64,000 nucleotides of DNA from Pseudobutyrivibrio sp. 49. Its GTDB lineage: Bacteria > Bacillota > Clostridia > Lachnospirales > Lachnospiraceae. The notes below the pieces were generated by a model, which saw only the letters and a program-made list of their open reading frames with translations, ran no database searches and was not told the DNA's origin. The translations under genes were made by a program, and so were the position numbers. The stretch covers positions 473,115 through 537,114 of the forward strand of contig NZ_FNDP01000001.1 in the NCBI RefSeq assembly GCF_900100545.1, written 5' to 3'. Of this stretch, positions 35,779 through 44,807 are shown in pieces. The first letter of the stretch is position 1, and each line of letters starts with the position of its first letter.

Positions 35779-36309
35779 ATGAAGATTTCTATTAAGGATA
35801 TTACTTCATTAACTGATCAAAATAAGAAGTTCGCAGGTTCCTGCGATATAAAAGATTTTTCTTATCTTGGCAGTGATTTTTCTATCAATCACATAGAGCC
35901 ATTTGAAGTAGTTTTATCTATGATTGGAAATGGTAAGCTTCATATCACATTTAATACTGAAAGTACTATTTCAGGAGCGTGTGACAGATGCTTAACAGAA
36001 GTTACTTTTAAGGTTCCTGTTTCCGTTGATGAGACCATTCAGGTCACTGATGGAGAAGTGGTTCCTGATGAAGAGCTTGGTCCTTATTCATTTATTGATG
36101 AGGAGGACATCCTTGTAGATGAGCTAATTTTAAACGAGATCTTAGTGAATTTCCCGGCAAAGATATTGTGCCAGGATGACTGCAAGGGCATTTGCCCAGT
36201 TTGCGGAAAGAATCGTAACATTGAGGCCTGTGGCTGCGATGATACAGTTTTAGATCCTAGAATGGCACAATTTTTAGATGTCTTTAATAGCTTTAAGGAG
36301 GTGAAATAG
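35779..36309 (+). CDS. DUF177 (YceD-like) metal-binding protein
   Basis: A 176-residue protein of the YceD family that nearly always precedes rpmF. It has a beta-rich N-terminal half with CDRCL (about residues 70-74) and a Cys-rich end (CQDDCKGICPVCG, then CGC) that probably binds zinc. In E. coli and plants the family is linked to 23S rRNA maturation; the exact role in Firmicutes is not settled. GGAGAT precedes ATG 35779. Its stop is 2 bases before rpmF, so the two are co-translated. Confidence 0.88.
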   Translation: MKISIKDITSLTDQNKKFAGSCDIKDFSYLGSDFSINHIEPFEVVLSMIGNGKLHITFNTESTISGACDRCLTEVTFKVPVSVDETIQVTDGEVVPDEELGPYSFIDEEDILVDELILNEILVNFPAKILCQDDCKGICPVCGKNRNIEACGCDDTVLDPRMAQFLDVFNSFKEVK

Positions 36310-36310
36310 C

Positions 36311-36490
36311 ATGTCTATTTGTCCAAAGAACAAATCTTCTAAGGGAAGAAGAGATAAAAGAAGAGCAAATTGGAAGATGAGCAACCCTACTCTTGTTAAG
36401 TGCAGCAAGTGCGGCGAGCTTATGGTACCACACAGAGTTTGCAAGAACTGTGGTTCATACAACAAAAAAGAAATCATTACTGTAGAATAA
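36311..36490 (+). CDS. rpmF: 50S ribosomal protein L32
   Basis: A 59-residue protein read directly from the sequence: it starts MSICPKNKSSKGRRDKRRAN and carries a four-Cys zinc ribbon (CSKC and, 12 residues on, CKNC). It ends SYNKKEIITVE. This is the zinc-binding (C+) form of L32. GGAGGTGAAATAGC precedes ATG 36311, using the end of the DUF177 gene as ribosome site. A strong terminator follows. Confidence 0.97.
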   Translation: MSICPKNKSSKGRRDKRRANWKMSNPTLVKCSKCGELMVPHRVCKNCGSYNKKEIITVE

Positions 36491-36505
36491 TTTACGTATT
36501 GAGTC

Positions 36506-36535
36506 GCCCCTCGTTAATCGAGGGGCTTTCTTTTT
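36506..36535 (+). terminator. Intrinsic terminator after rpmF
   Basis: GCCCCTCG (36506-36513), loop TTAAT, CGAGGGGC (36519-36526), then TTTCTTTTT. Perfect, GC-rich. Confidence 0.94.
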
Positions 36536-36583
36536 GGCGTCATTTCAAGTATACTTTTAACAGTATGTAAGAAAGGGAATGTT

Positions 36584-37603
36584 ATGGGCGATTATACAGT
36601 TGTAGCGCTTGATGCCATGGGTGGAGACAATGCACCTTCAGAGATGGTAAAAGGCGCTGTAGATGCGGTAAATCTTAATAATGAAGTTAAGGTAATTCTT
36701 GTTGGAAAGGAAGATGCGATTAAGTCTGAATTACAGGCTTATCAGTATCCAACAGAACAGATTGAAATAAAGAATGCCACTGAAGTTATCGAAACAGCAG
36801 AGCATCCTGTTATGGCTATTAAGCGTAAGAAGGATTCTTCTATGGTAGTAGGCCTTCATCTTGTAAAAGATGGAGTTGCAGATGCCTTTGTTTCTGCTGG
36901 TAATTCAGGTGCACTTCTCACAGGTGGACTTGGTATTGTTGGTCGTATTCGTGGCATTGAGAGAGCTCCTTTTGGAGCACTATTCCCAGTTAAGACAGGA
37001 GTTGCGCTTCTTGCTGATTCAGGAGCCAATGTTGACTGTCGTGCCAGCCATCTTGTTCAGTTTGCCAAGATGGGCAGCATCTACATGGAAAAGGTAGTAG
37101 GTATTAAAAATCCTCGTGTTGCCATTGTAAATGTTGGCGCAGAAGAGGAAAAAGGTAATGCTCTTGTAAAAGAGACTATGCCACTATTAAAAGAATGCAA
37201 GGATATAAATTTCATTGGAAGTATAGAAGCCAGAGAGATTCCAAACGGTTACGCAGATGTTATTGTTTGCGACGGCTTCGTTGGAAATGTAATTTTAAAG
37301 CTTTATGAAGGCTTGGCAGGTACTCTTGTTTCTATTATTAAGTGTGGTCTTATGAGCACACTTCGCTCGAAGATTGGCGCAGCACTTGCTCTTCCAGCTC
37401 TTAAGAAGACTTTAAAGAGCTTTGATGCTACTCAGTATGGCGGAGCTCCACTTCTTGGTTTAAAGGGGCTTGTAGTTAAGACTCACGGTAGTGCTAAGGC
37501 AGGCGAAGTAAAGAACACTATTTTCCAGTGTATTGCTTTTAAGGAGCAGAAGATTAACGAGCATATCCAGAATAATATAGTTATAGAGAAAAAGGAGGAC
37601 TAG
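36584..37603 (+). CDS. plsX: Phosphate acyltransferase PlsX
   Basis: Makes acyl-phosphate from acyl-ACP for phospholipid synthesis. The 339-residue protein shows VVALDAMGGDNAPSEMVKGA, the SAGNSGALLTGG loop, and VIVCDGFVGNVILKLYEG. AAGGGAAT precedes ATG 36584. The 48-base gap after the rpmF terminator contains a perfect palindrome AAGTATACTT (36547-36556), but I could not assign a promoter. No fapR gene lies upstream, unlike Bacillus. acpP follows by 3 bases. Confidence 0.96.
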   Translation: MGDYTVVALDAMGGDNAPSEMVKGAVDAVNLNNEVKVILVGKEDAIKSELQAYQYPTEQIEIKNATEVIETAEHPVMAIKRKKDSSMVVGLHLVKDGVADAFVSAGNSGALLTGGLGIVGRIRGIERAPFGALFPVKTGVALLADSGANVDCRASHLVQFAKMGSIYMEKVVGIKNPRVAIVNVGAEEEKGNALVKETMPLLKECKDINFIGSIEAREIPNGYADVIVCDGFVGNVILKLYEGLAGTLVSIIKCGLMSTLRSKIGAALALPALKKTLKSFDATQYGGAPLLGLKGLVVKTHGSAKAGEVKNTIFQCIAFKEQKINEHIQNNIVIEKKED

Positions 37604-37606
37604 AAA

Positions 37607-37843
37607 ATGGAATTCGATTTACTTAAGGAGATTATTGCAGAGGTATTAAATGTAGATACAGCTGAGATTAAGCCAGAGACAACATTTGTTGATGATTTAG
37701 GTGCTGATTCCCTTGATGTATTCCAGATTATCATGGGCGTTGAGGAGAAGCTTAACATCGAGGTTGATACAGATGCAGCTGAGAAGCTTTCAACTGTTGG
37801 TGATGCTGTAGAGCTTATTAAGAAGACTGTAGCAGAAAAGTAA
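37607..37843 (+). CDS. acpP: Acyl carrier protein
   Basis: 78-residue acidic protein; phosphopantetheine attachment Ser is S35 in DDLGADSLDVFQ. The usual helix II sequence DSLDxVEL is DSLDVFQIIM here. It carries acyl chains in fatty-acid synthesis and donates them to PlsX, encoded just upstream. AAAAAGGAGG precedes ATG 37607. A perfect terminator hairpin follows. Confidence 0.97.
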   Translation: MEFDLLKEIIAEVLNVDTAEIKPETTFVDDLGADSLDVFQIIMGVEEKLNIEVDTDAAEKLSTVGDAVELIKKTVAEK

Positions 37844-37855
37844 TTTAAAAAGTTC

Positions 37856-37888
37856 AAAGCATCCAGCTTTGGCTGGATGCTTTATTTT
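37856..37888 (+). terminator. Intrinsic terminator after acpP
   Basis: AAAGCATCCAGC (37856-37867), loop TTTG, GCTGGATGCTTT (37872-37883), then ATTTTA. rnc starts only 24 bases later without a clear promoter, so some read-through is expected. Confidence 0.88.
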
Positions 37889-37911
37889 ACTCATATACAG
37901 GAGGTATTATT

Positions 37912-38613
37912 TTGAAGGATTTAAAAGAGTTTCAAAAGACTATCGGATATGAGTTTAGAGACGAAAGCTTATTACGTCAGGCACTTACACACAGTTCTTA
38001 CGCTAACGAACACCATATGAAGAAACTCTCTGATAACGAGAGACTTGAGTTCCTTGGTGATGCAGTGCTTGAGATAGTATCGAGTGAGTTTTTGTATCTA
38101 AATTACACCGATTTAAACGAGGGAAAGCTTTCAAGGCTTAGAGCCAGCATTGTATGCGAGCCAACCCTTGCTTATATCTGCAAGGAGATTAATCTTGGAG
38201 ATTATGTTCTCCTTTCTAAAGGTGAGGATATGACAGGTGGACGCAATCGTAAGTCTATTTTGTCAGATGCCTTCGAGGCTACTATTGGTGCCATCTTTTT
38301 AGATGGTGGTATGGAGCCAGCATCTAAGTATATCCATCGTTTTGTATTAAATGATATTGAACACAAGCAGTTGTTCTACGATAGCAAGACCCGTTTGCAG
38401 GAGGTTGTTCAGGCTAATTTCAAGGAGGCTCTTACTTATGAGCTGATTTCAGAATCAGGCCCAGACCATGCAAAGCAGTTTGAGGTTCGCGCTATGGTAG
38501 GCACTCGTGTCCTTGGCACAGGCGTAGGCAGCACAAAAAAGGCTGCCGAGCAGGAAGCTGCCTACGAAGGCCTCATGCGTCTACACAAAGAAGATTCTAT
38601 AAAGATAATTTAG
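37912..38613 (+). CDS. rnc: Ribonuclease III
   Basis: Double-strand-specific endoribonuclease for rRNA and mRNA processing. 233 residues: catalytic domain with ERLEFLGDAVLEIVSSEFLY signature (about 41-62) and DAFEATIGAIFLDGG, then a double-stranded RNA-binding domain (about 160-230, TRLQEVVQANFKEALTYEL, GSTKKAAEQEAA). Start is TTG 37912, with AGGAGG 7 bases upstream and no better ATG. Followed by smc and ftsY as in Bacillus. Confidence 0.96.
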   Translation: MKDLKEFQKTIGYEFRDESLLRQALTHSSYANEHHMKKLSDNERLEFLGDAVLEIVSSEFLYLNYTDLNEGKLSRLRASIVCEPTLAYICKEINLGDYVLLSKGEDMTGGRNRKSILSDAFEATIGAIFLDGGMEPASKYIHRFVLNDIEHKQLFYDSKTRLQEVVQANFKEALTYELISESGPDHAKQFEVRAMVGTRVLGTGVGSTKKAAEQEAAYEGLMRLHKEDSIKII

Positions 38614-38664
38614 GCTATTAGATGAGCTGGTAGGGGAGTAGAGAAAAATTTCAGGGAGAAAAAA

Positions 38665-41600
38665 ATGTATTTAAAAAGTATAGAATTATATGGATTTAAG
38701 TCTTTTGCGCATAAGATGAAGTTTGAATTCCATAATGGAATCACCGGTATCGTTGGTCCTAATGGTTCCGGAAAATCAAACGTTGCTGATGCAGTTAGAT
38801 GGGTTCTTGGTGAACAGTCTGCAAAGCAGCTTCGTGGTGCTTCTATGCAGGATGTTATCTTTGCAGGTACAGAGGCAAGAAAGCCACTTTCATATGCTTA
38901 TGTTGCACTTACCATGGACAATTCCGACCATGTGCTTCCAGTAGATTATGAAGAGGTTACAATTGCAAGACGAGTTTATCGTTCAGGTGAGAGCGAATAC
39001 CTTTTAAATGGTACACCATGCCGTCTTAAAGATGTTGCTGAGCTTTTCTATGATACTGGTGTAGGTAAGGAAGGTTATTCTATTATCGGACAGGGCCAGA
39101 TTGAAAAGATTCTTTCTGGTAAGCCAGAAGATAGACGAGAGCTTTTTGATGAAGCTGTTGGTATCGTTAAATATAAAAAGAGAAAAGCAGCGTCTGTTAA
39201 GAAGCTTGAAAATGAGCGTGAGAATCTGGTTCGTGTAAATGATATTTTATCAGAACAGGAAAGAAGAATTGGGCCACTTGAGAAGCAGTCAGAGGATGCT
39301 AAAAAATATCTTAAGTTCAAAGAGGATTTAAAGAAGCTTGATGTTAATGCCTTCCTTTTAGAGGTTGACAGGCTCAACACAAATCTTGAAGAAGTCGAGA
39401 AGAACTCTAAGATTGCAAATGAACAGCTTGAGGCAAGCAAGGCTTCACAAGAAGATATTCGTGTCAAATACGATGCCTTAGAGCAGGAAATCACAGAACT
39501 TGATGAAAAGATTGAAAGCTTAAAGCAACAGCAGTCTGACTCTACACTTCTCAAAGGAAAGCTTGAAAACGAGATTGCCCTTTTAGAGGAAAAGATTCGC
39601 TCAGCTAATGCTACAGATGAAAGCCTTTCAGCTCGTGTAGCTGAAATTGAAGCTGACAAGAAAGATAAAGAGGAACAGGTTGCTGGATTTAAGTCAGAAA
39701 AGGAATCCCTTGATAAGACTTTAGAAGAAGCTGTAGAACGTCTCAATGCTGTTAAGAGCAACTATTCTGATTTACAGAATGCAATTGTTGCAAATAATGA
39801 AAAGATTGATGCTGATAATAAAGCTATTATGGAGCTCCTTAATAATAGAGCTTCTATTAAGTCTAAGGAGCAGCGTCTTGAGACAATGCTCGAGCAGACA
39901 AATATTCGCAAGGCGAAGCTTACTCAGCGTCTTTTAGAGAGAAAGACTCGTGAGGAAGATTTGGATTCTGCTGTTGCAGCTGCAGAAGAAGAATTTAAAA
40001 ATGCTCAGAGCTTACTTTTAGAGCTTCAGGATAAGGATAAAGAGCTTTCTGAAAAAGCTGCAGAATGGAAAGAAAAGAATCGTAAGAATTTTGCAGATTT
40101 ACAGGCCAAGAAGGATGAGTTCGCAAGAGTTCAGACACGTCTTGAGTCTGTTAAGAATATTGCTGAGCGTTATGAGGGATATGGTAATTCTACTCGTAAG
40201 GTAATGGAGCAGAAGGGTAAGATTAAGGGCATCGAAGGTGTTGTTTCTGATCTTATCCATGTAGAAAAGAAATATGAGATGGCCATCGAGACAGCTCTTG
40301 GGGGAAACATCCAGAATATTGTTACAGCTGACGAGGCTTGTGCTAAGGAGCTTATTCGCTTCCTTAAGGATAATAAGCTTGGCCGTGCCACCTTCCTTCC
40401 ACTTACATCTGTAGACGGACGTGGCAACTTCAAGAAGACAGAGGTTCTTAATGAAAAAGGTGTACTTGGTCTTGCTTCTGAACTTGTTACCTGCGACAGC
40501 AAATTCGATGGCGTTGTGGCTTACTTACTTGGAAGAGTTGTTGTTACTGATAATATTGATTCAGCTATTGCCCTTGCAAAGAAGAACAACTATAGCATTC
40601 ATATTGTTACAGTAGATGGCGAGTATCTTGCTCCAGGTGGTTCCATGACTGGTGGTCATTTCAAGAACAAGTCAAATCTTCTTGGAAGAAACCGTGAAAT
40701 CGAGGAGCTTGAGGAGAAGCTTGATGTTCTCTCTAAGGAAATGGATGATCTGAAGAAGCGAGCTGATGACATTGAGACAGCAGCTGGTCTTCTTGAAGCT
40801 GATAGAGAGGATAACACGGCAAAACTTAACGAAGCAGCTATTGCTCTTAATACAGCAAAGCTCGGATTAGATCGTGCTAACGAGCAGAAGAAGGAAAGTC
40901 TTACTGCTTATGAAGGCCTTTCAAAGGAAAGCGAAGAGCTTGAGGCACAGCTTACTGAAATTGCTGCAGGTAAGAAAGAGATTGATTTCGAAAAGAAAGA
41001 ATCTGAGGATAAAGAGGCTGAGCTTAAGGCTGAAATCCAGAAGCTTTCTGATGAAGTTGATGAGAAGACTTACATGGAGACATCTGTTAACAGAACCATG
41101 TCTGAAGTTCTCATTGAAGAGGCTAACGCTAGAAGCAATGTTGATTTCGTTCAGCAGAATATCGACCGTGTTATATCAGAAATTGAAAAATGCGACAGCG
41201 ATATTGCTTCTATCAAGGAAAATGCTAAATCTTCAAAGGATGAAATAGAGACTAATACAAAGCGTATAGAAGAGATTAAGGCTACAATCTCTGCATCTGA
41301 TGATTCCTTTGGTCAGCTTGAGACTGAAATCAAAGAGAATGTTGAGAAGCGTGATAATCTTAATAATTCTCACAAGAATTTCTTCGAGCAGCGTCAGGAG
41401 ATTTCTGACAGAATCTCTGAATTGGATAAGGAAATCTATCGTCTTGATTCTCAGAAAGAGAAGATTAACGATTCTATTTCTTATCAGAATAATTATATGT
41501 GGAATGAGTATGAGCTTACTTACCACAATGCAGAAGAGATGAAGGATCCTGAACTTAATGATCTTGATCAGATGAAGAAGGATGCTAATAAGATTAAGAA

Positions 41601-42225
41601 CTCTATACGTGCAATGGGCAATGTTAATGTTAATGCTATCGAAGAGTTCAAGGAGCTTTCTGAAAGATACAACTTCCTTAAGGGGCAGCATGATGATCTT
41701 GTTGAGGCAGAGGCTTCTCTTGTTCGTATCATTGAAGAGCTTGATGAGGGAATGAGAAAGCAGTTTGCTGAAGGCTTTAAGGATATTCAGGTACAGTTTG
41801 ATAAGGCTTTCAAGGAGCTTTTTGGAGGTGGTCATGGTACCTTAGAGCTTGTTGACAGTGAGGATCTTCTTGAGACAGGTATTATTATTAATGCCCAACC
41901 ACCTGGAAAGAAACTTATCAATATGATGCAGATGTCCGGAGGTGAGAAGTCACTTACAGCTATTGCATTGTTATTTGCAATTCAGAATCTTAAGCCATCA
42001 CCATTCTGTCTTCTTGACGAGATTGAAGCGGCTCTTGATGATGCAAACGTAGACAGATTTGCAAATTACTTACATAAGCTCACAAAGAATACTCAGTTTA
42101 TTGTTATCACACACCGTCGTGGTACAATGAACGCTGCTGACAGACTTTTCGGTATTACAATGCAGGAAAAGGGTGTATCAGCACTTGTATCAGTAAATCT
42201 TATAGAATCACAGTTGGATGATTAG
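38665..42225 (+). CDS. smc: Chromosome condensation protein SMC
   Basis: 1186-residue SMC ATPase. The N-terminal head has Walker A GPNGSGKSNVADAVRWVLGE; two long coiled coils (about 165-500 and 675-1020) flank the hinge (about 515-660, GVVSDLIHVEKKYEMAIETA, GGSMTGGHFK); the C-terminal head has signature MSGGEKSLTAIALLFAI and Walker B FCLLDEIEAALDDANV. It organises and segregates the chromosome with ScpA/ScpB, which are not in this window. CAGGGAG precedes ATG 38665. Coiled-coil codon bias creates long false ORFs on the other strand. Confidence 0.98.
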   Translation: MYLKSIELYGFKSFAHKMKFEFHNGITGIVGPNGSGKSNVADAVRWVLGEQSAKQLRGASMQDVIFAGTEARKPLSYAYVALTMDNSDHVLPVDYEEVTIARRVYRSGESEYLLNGTPCRLKDVAELFYDTGVGKEGYSIIGQGQIEKILSGKPEDRRELFDEAVGIVKYKKRKAASVKKLENERENLVRVNDILSEQERRIGPLEKQSEDAKKYLKFKEDLKKLDVNAFLLEVDRLNTNLEEVEKNSKIANEQLEASKASQEDIRVKYDALEQEITELDEKIESLKQQQSDSTLLKGKLENEIALLEEKIRSANATDESLSARVAEIEADKKDKEEQVAGFKSEKESLDKTLEEAVERLNAVKSNYSDLQNAIVANNEKIDADNKAIMELLNNRASIKSKEQRLETMLEQTNIRKAKLTQRLLERKTREEDLDSAVAAAEEEFKNAQSLLLELQDKDKELSEKAAEWKEKNRKNFADLQAKKDEFARVQTRLESVKNIAERYEGYGNSTRKVMEQKGKIKGIEGVVSDLIHVEKKYEMAIETALGGNIQNIVTADEACAKELIRFLKDNKLGRATFLPLTSVDGRGNFKKTEVLNEKGVLGLASELVTCDSKFDGVVAYLLGRVVVTDNIDSAIALAKKNNYSIHIVTVDGEYLAPGGSMTGGHFKNKSNLLGRNREIEELEEKLDVLSKEMDDLKKRADDIETAAGLLEADREDNTAKLNEAAIALNTAKLGLDRANEQKKESLTAYEGLSKESEELEAQLTEIAAGKKEIDFEKKESEDKEAELKAEIQKLSDEVDEKTYMETSVNRTMSEVLIEEANARSNVDFVQQNIDRVISEIEKCDSDIASIKENAKSSKDEIETNTKRIEEIKATISASDDSFGQLETEIKENVEKRDNLNNSHKNFFEQRQEISDRISELDKEIYRLDSQKEKINDSISYQNNYMWNEYELTYHNAEEMKDPELNDLDQMKKDANKIKNSIRAMGNVNVNAIEEFKELSERYNFLKGQHDDLVEAEASLVRIIEELDEGMRKQFAEGFKDIQVQFDKAFKELFGGGHGTLELVDSEDLLETGIIINAQPPGKKLINMMQMSGGEKSLTAIALLFAIQNLKPSPFCLLDEIEAALDDANVDRFANYLHKLTKNTQFIVITHRRGTMNAADRLFGITMQEKGVSALVSVNLIESQLDD

Positions 42226-42227
42226 TT

Positions 42228-43157
42228 ATGGCAGAAAAAATACCATTTTGGAAACGTCTCGTTAAGGGACTTACAAAGACAAGAGATAATTTTATAAAAT
42301 CCATGGATTATATTTTTAATGGATTTTCAAACATCGATGAGGACTTCTACGAGGAATTGGAAGAAGTCCTTATCATGGGCGATATTGGTGTGCGTACCAC
42401 AGAAACTATTCTTGATGATCTTAAGGATGCAGTTAAGAAAGAGCACATCAAAGAGCCTGCAGAGTGTAAGGAATTTCTTATTAATGAAATCAAGGAGCAG
42501 ATGTCTTTAGATGAGACAAGTTTTGATTTCGAAAAGAAGACATCTGTTGTGCTGGTTATTGGTGTAAATGGCGTAGGAAAGACTACTACTATTGGAAAGC
42601 TTGCTGGAAAGCTTAAGGCTAACGGTAAGAAAGTTATGGTAGCAGGCGCCGACACCTTTAGAGCAGCAGCTTCTGACCAGCTAAAGGAATGGGCAGACAG
42701 AGCAAACGTTGATTTTGTAGGAGGACCAGAAGGTTCGGACCCAGCAGCGGTAGTTTATGATGCGGTTCATGCTGCAAAGGCCCGTGGTATTGATGTACTT
42801 TTAGTAGATACAGCAGGTCGTCTCCATAATAAGAAAAACCTTATGAATGAGCTCTCTAAGATTAACAGCACCATCACTAAGGAATTTCCAGAAGCTTATA
42901 GAGAGACACTTATTGTTCTTGACGGAACAACAGGTCAAAATGCTCTCGTTCAGGCTAAGGAATTTTCTGAGGTTACAGATATTTCTGGTATTGTTCTTAC
43001 AAAACTTGATGGAACAGCAAAAGGAGGTATTGCAATTGCAATACAATCTGAGTTAAAATTACCGGTAAAATACATTGGTGTTGGAGAAACAATAGACGAC
43101 TTAGAAAAGTTCAACGCAGACGAATTTGTTAATGCTTTGTTCTACGCTGAACAGTAA
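42228..43157 (+). CDS. ftsY: Signal recognition particle receptor FtsY
   Basis: 309-residue SRP-type GTPase that receives ribosome-SRP complexes at the membrane. N domain (1-90), then G motifs: GVNGVGKTTTIGKLAG (G1), DTFRAAASDQLKEWA (insertion box), DTAGRLHNKKNLMNEL (G3), TKLDGTAKGG (G4), GVGETIDDL (G5). The long acidic A domain of the E. coli protein is absent, as in Gram-positives. It begins 2 bases after the smc stop. Confidence 0.97.
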   Translation: MAEKIPFWKRLVKGLTKTRDNFIKSMDYIFNGFSNIDEDFYEELEEVLIMGDIGVRTTETILDDLKDAVKKEHIKEPAECKEFLINEIKEQMSLDETSFDFEKKTSVVLVIGVNGVGKTTTIGKLAGKLKANGKKVMVAGADTFRAAASDQLKEWADRANVDFVGGPEGSDPAAVVYDAVHAAKARGIDVLLVDTAGRLHNKKNLMNELSKINSTITKEFPEAYRETLIVLDGTTGQNALVQAKEFSEVTDISGIVLTKLDGTAKGGIAIAIQSELKLPVKYIGVGETIDDLEKFNADEFVNALFYAEQ

Positions 43158-43177
43158 GCGTCAGTAAGGGAGAAAAA

Positions 43178-44389
43178 ATGCTTACTTTAGACAAATTTGA
43201 AGAGGCCTCAAAGATTGTCACAGAGGTCACACACGAGACAAAACTTATTTACAGTGACTATTTCAGCGAGAAATCTGGTAACGATGTATATCTGAAGCCA
43301 GAAAATATGCAGCTAACAGGAGCTTACAAGCTTCGCGGTGCATATTACAAGATTAGTACTCTCACAGATGAGGAGAGAGCAAAAGGACTTATTACAGCAT
43401 CAGCTGGTAATCATGCTCAGGGTGTTGCTTACGCAGCTCAAAAATATGGTGTCAAGGCTACAATTGTAATGCCTACTACCACACCTCTTATCAAGGTTAA
43501 CCGCACAAAGAGCTACGGTGCGGAAGTAGTTCTTTATGGTGATGTTTATGATGAGGCATGTGATTATGCATATAAGCTTGCAGATGAGCACGGCTACACA
43601 TTCATTCATCCTTTTGATGATTTGGCTGTAGCTACAGGACAGGGTACTATTGCAATGGAAATTTTTAAAGAGCTTCCACTTGTAGAGTACATTTTAGTTC
43701 CAGTTGGTGGTGGCGGTCTTGCTACCGGTGTTTCTACACTTGCAAAGCTTCTTAATCCAAAGATTAAAGTAATAGGTGTTGAGCCTAGCGGAGCAGCTTC
43801 TTTACAGGCTTCCTTTGATAAAGGAGCAGTTACAACACTTCCTTCTGTAAATACTATTGCAGATGGTACTGCGGTTAAGACTCCAGGTTCAAATATATTC
43901 CCATATCTTCAAGAGAATATCGATGAGATTATCACAGTTGATGATGATGAGCTTATCGTAGCCTTCCTTGATATGGTTGAAAATCATAAGATGATTGCTG
44001 AAAACTCAGGCCTTCTTACAGTTGCAGCTTTAAATCATCTTAATATTAAAGGTAAGAGAGTAGTTTCTGTTATCTCTGGTGGTAATATGGATGTTATTAC
44101 CATGTCTTCTGTTGTTCAGCAGGGGCTTATCTTCAGAGATAGAATTTTCACAGTATCTGTACTTCTTCCTGATAAGCCAGGTATGCTTGCAAAGGTTTCT
44201 CAGGTTATTGCTGATAATCAGGGTAATGTAATCAAGCTTGAGCATAATCAGTTTGTTACTACAAACCGTTCAGCTGCTGTTGAGCTTCGCATTACACTTG
44301 AAGCATTTGGAACAGATCACAAGGGACAGATTATCAAGGCTCTTGATGAAGGCGGATACAAACCTAAGATTGTTAGAACTTCACTTTAA
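43178..44389 (+). CDS. ilvA: Threonine ammonia-lyase with C-terminal ACT domain
   Basis: PLP enzyme making 2-oxobutanoate and ammonia from threonine. 403 residues; PLP Lys K51 in GAYKLRGA, SAGNHAQG phosphate/carboxylate loop, VGGGGLATGVS PLP-phosphate loop; single ACT-like domain from about residue 325 (VLLPDKPGMLAKVSQVIADN). It is inserted between ftsY and ylxM, which are adjacent in Bacillus. No T-box or leader peptide was seen. GGGAG precedes ATG 43178; a terminator follows at 44397. Confidence 0.93.
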   Translation: MLTLDKFEEASKIVTEVTHETKLIYSDYFSEKSGNDVYLKPENMQLTGAYKLRGAYYKISTLTDEERAKGLITASAGNHAQGVAYAAQKYGVKATIVMPTTTPLIKVNRTKSYGAEVVLYGDVYDEACDYAYKLADEHGYTFIHPFDDLAVATGQGTIAMEIFKELPLVEYILVPVGGGGLATGVSTLAKLLNPKIKVIGVEPSGAASLQASFDKGAVTTLPSVNTIADGTAVKTPGSNIFPYLQENIDEIITVDDDELIVAFLDMVENHKMIAENSGLLTVAALNHLNIKGKRVVSVISGGNMDVITMSSVVQQGLIFRDRIFTVSVLLPDKPGMLAKVSQVIADNQGNVIKLEHNQFVTTNRSAAVELRITLEAFGTDHKGQIIKALDEGGYKPKIVRTSL

Positions 44390-44396
44390 TTTTTTT

Positions 44397-44430
44397 AAGT
44401 GTCAAGTAAAAGTACTTGACACTTATTTGT
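44397..44430 (+). terminator. Terminator after ilvA
   Basis: AAGTGTCAAGTA (44397-44408), loop AAAG, TACTTGACACTT (44413-44424), then ATTTGTTTAT. The TTGACA of the next promoter is part of the 3' arm. Confidence 0.8.
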
Positions 44431-44444
44431 TTATATAGTATATT
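44416..44444 (+). promoter_or_regulatory. Promoter for ylxM-ffh, -35 box inside the ilvA terminator
   Basis: TTGACA (44416-44421), 17-base spacer, TATATT (44439-44444). Start near 44451, short leader before ylxM. Confidence 0.82.
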
Positions 44445-44468
44445 AATCTGCGGTGATAAAGGAGAGTC

Positions 44469-44804
44469 ATGGAAGATAAGATTAAATCAGGATATTTATA
44501 TGATTTCTACGGCGAATTGCTCACAGAGCGCCAGCGTAGCGTATATGAGATGAGTATCAATGATGATTTGTCTTTATCTGAAATTGCTGACACTTTATCA
44601 ATATCTCGACAGGCAGTTCATGATATCATCAAAAGATGTGATCATCAGCTTCAGGAGTATGAAGATAAGCTCCATTTAGTTGATAAATTCATGAACATCA
44701 GGGGAGATGTTTTGAAGATTAACAAGCTTACATCTTCAGAGCCTGGCAAAGATACTTTAGCTGAGATTTCCCGTTTATCGACATTGATTTTAGAGGAATT
44801 ATAA
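44469..44804 (+). CDS. ylxM: YlxM/UPF0122 helix-turn-helix protein
   Basis: 111 residues with a sigma-region-4-like helix-turn-helix (LLTERQRSVYEMSINDDLSL, SEIADTLSISRQAVHDIIKR). The family is encoded next to ffh throughout Firmicutes and is thought to modulate the SRP system. AAAGGAGAG precedes ATG 44469. ffh follows by 3 bases, so the pair is co-transcribed from the promoter at 44416. Confidence 0.92.
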   Translation: MEDKIKSGYLYDFYGELLTERQRSVYEMSINDDLSLSEIADTLSISRQAVHDIIKRCDHQLQEYEDKLHLVDKFMNIRGDVLKINKLTSSEPGKDTLAEISRLSTLILEEL

Positions 44805-44807
44805 TAT

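Noticed and set aside
36547-36556. Palindrome AAGTATACTT before plsX as a FapR-type operator
   Set aside because: It does not match the FapR consensus I know and there is no fapR gene nearby; a 10-base palindrome can arise by chance in A+T-rich DNA.
41233-41835. 200-codon open frame on the - strand in smc
   Set aside because: Antisense to the SMC coiled coil; the Leu/Ile/Lys composition follows from the coiled-coil codons.
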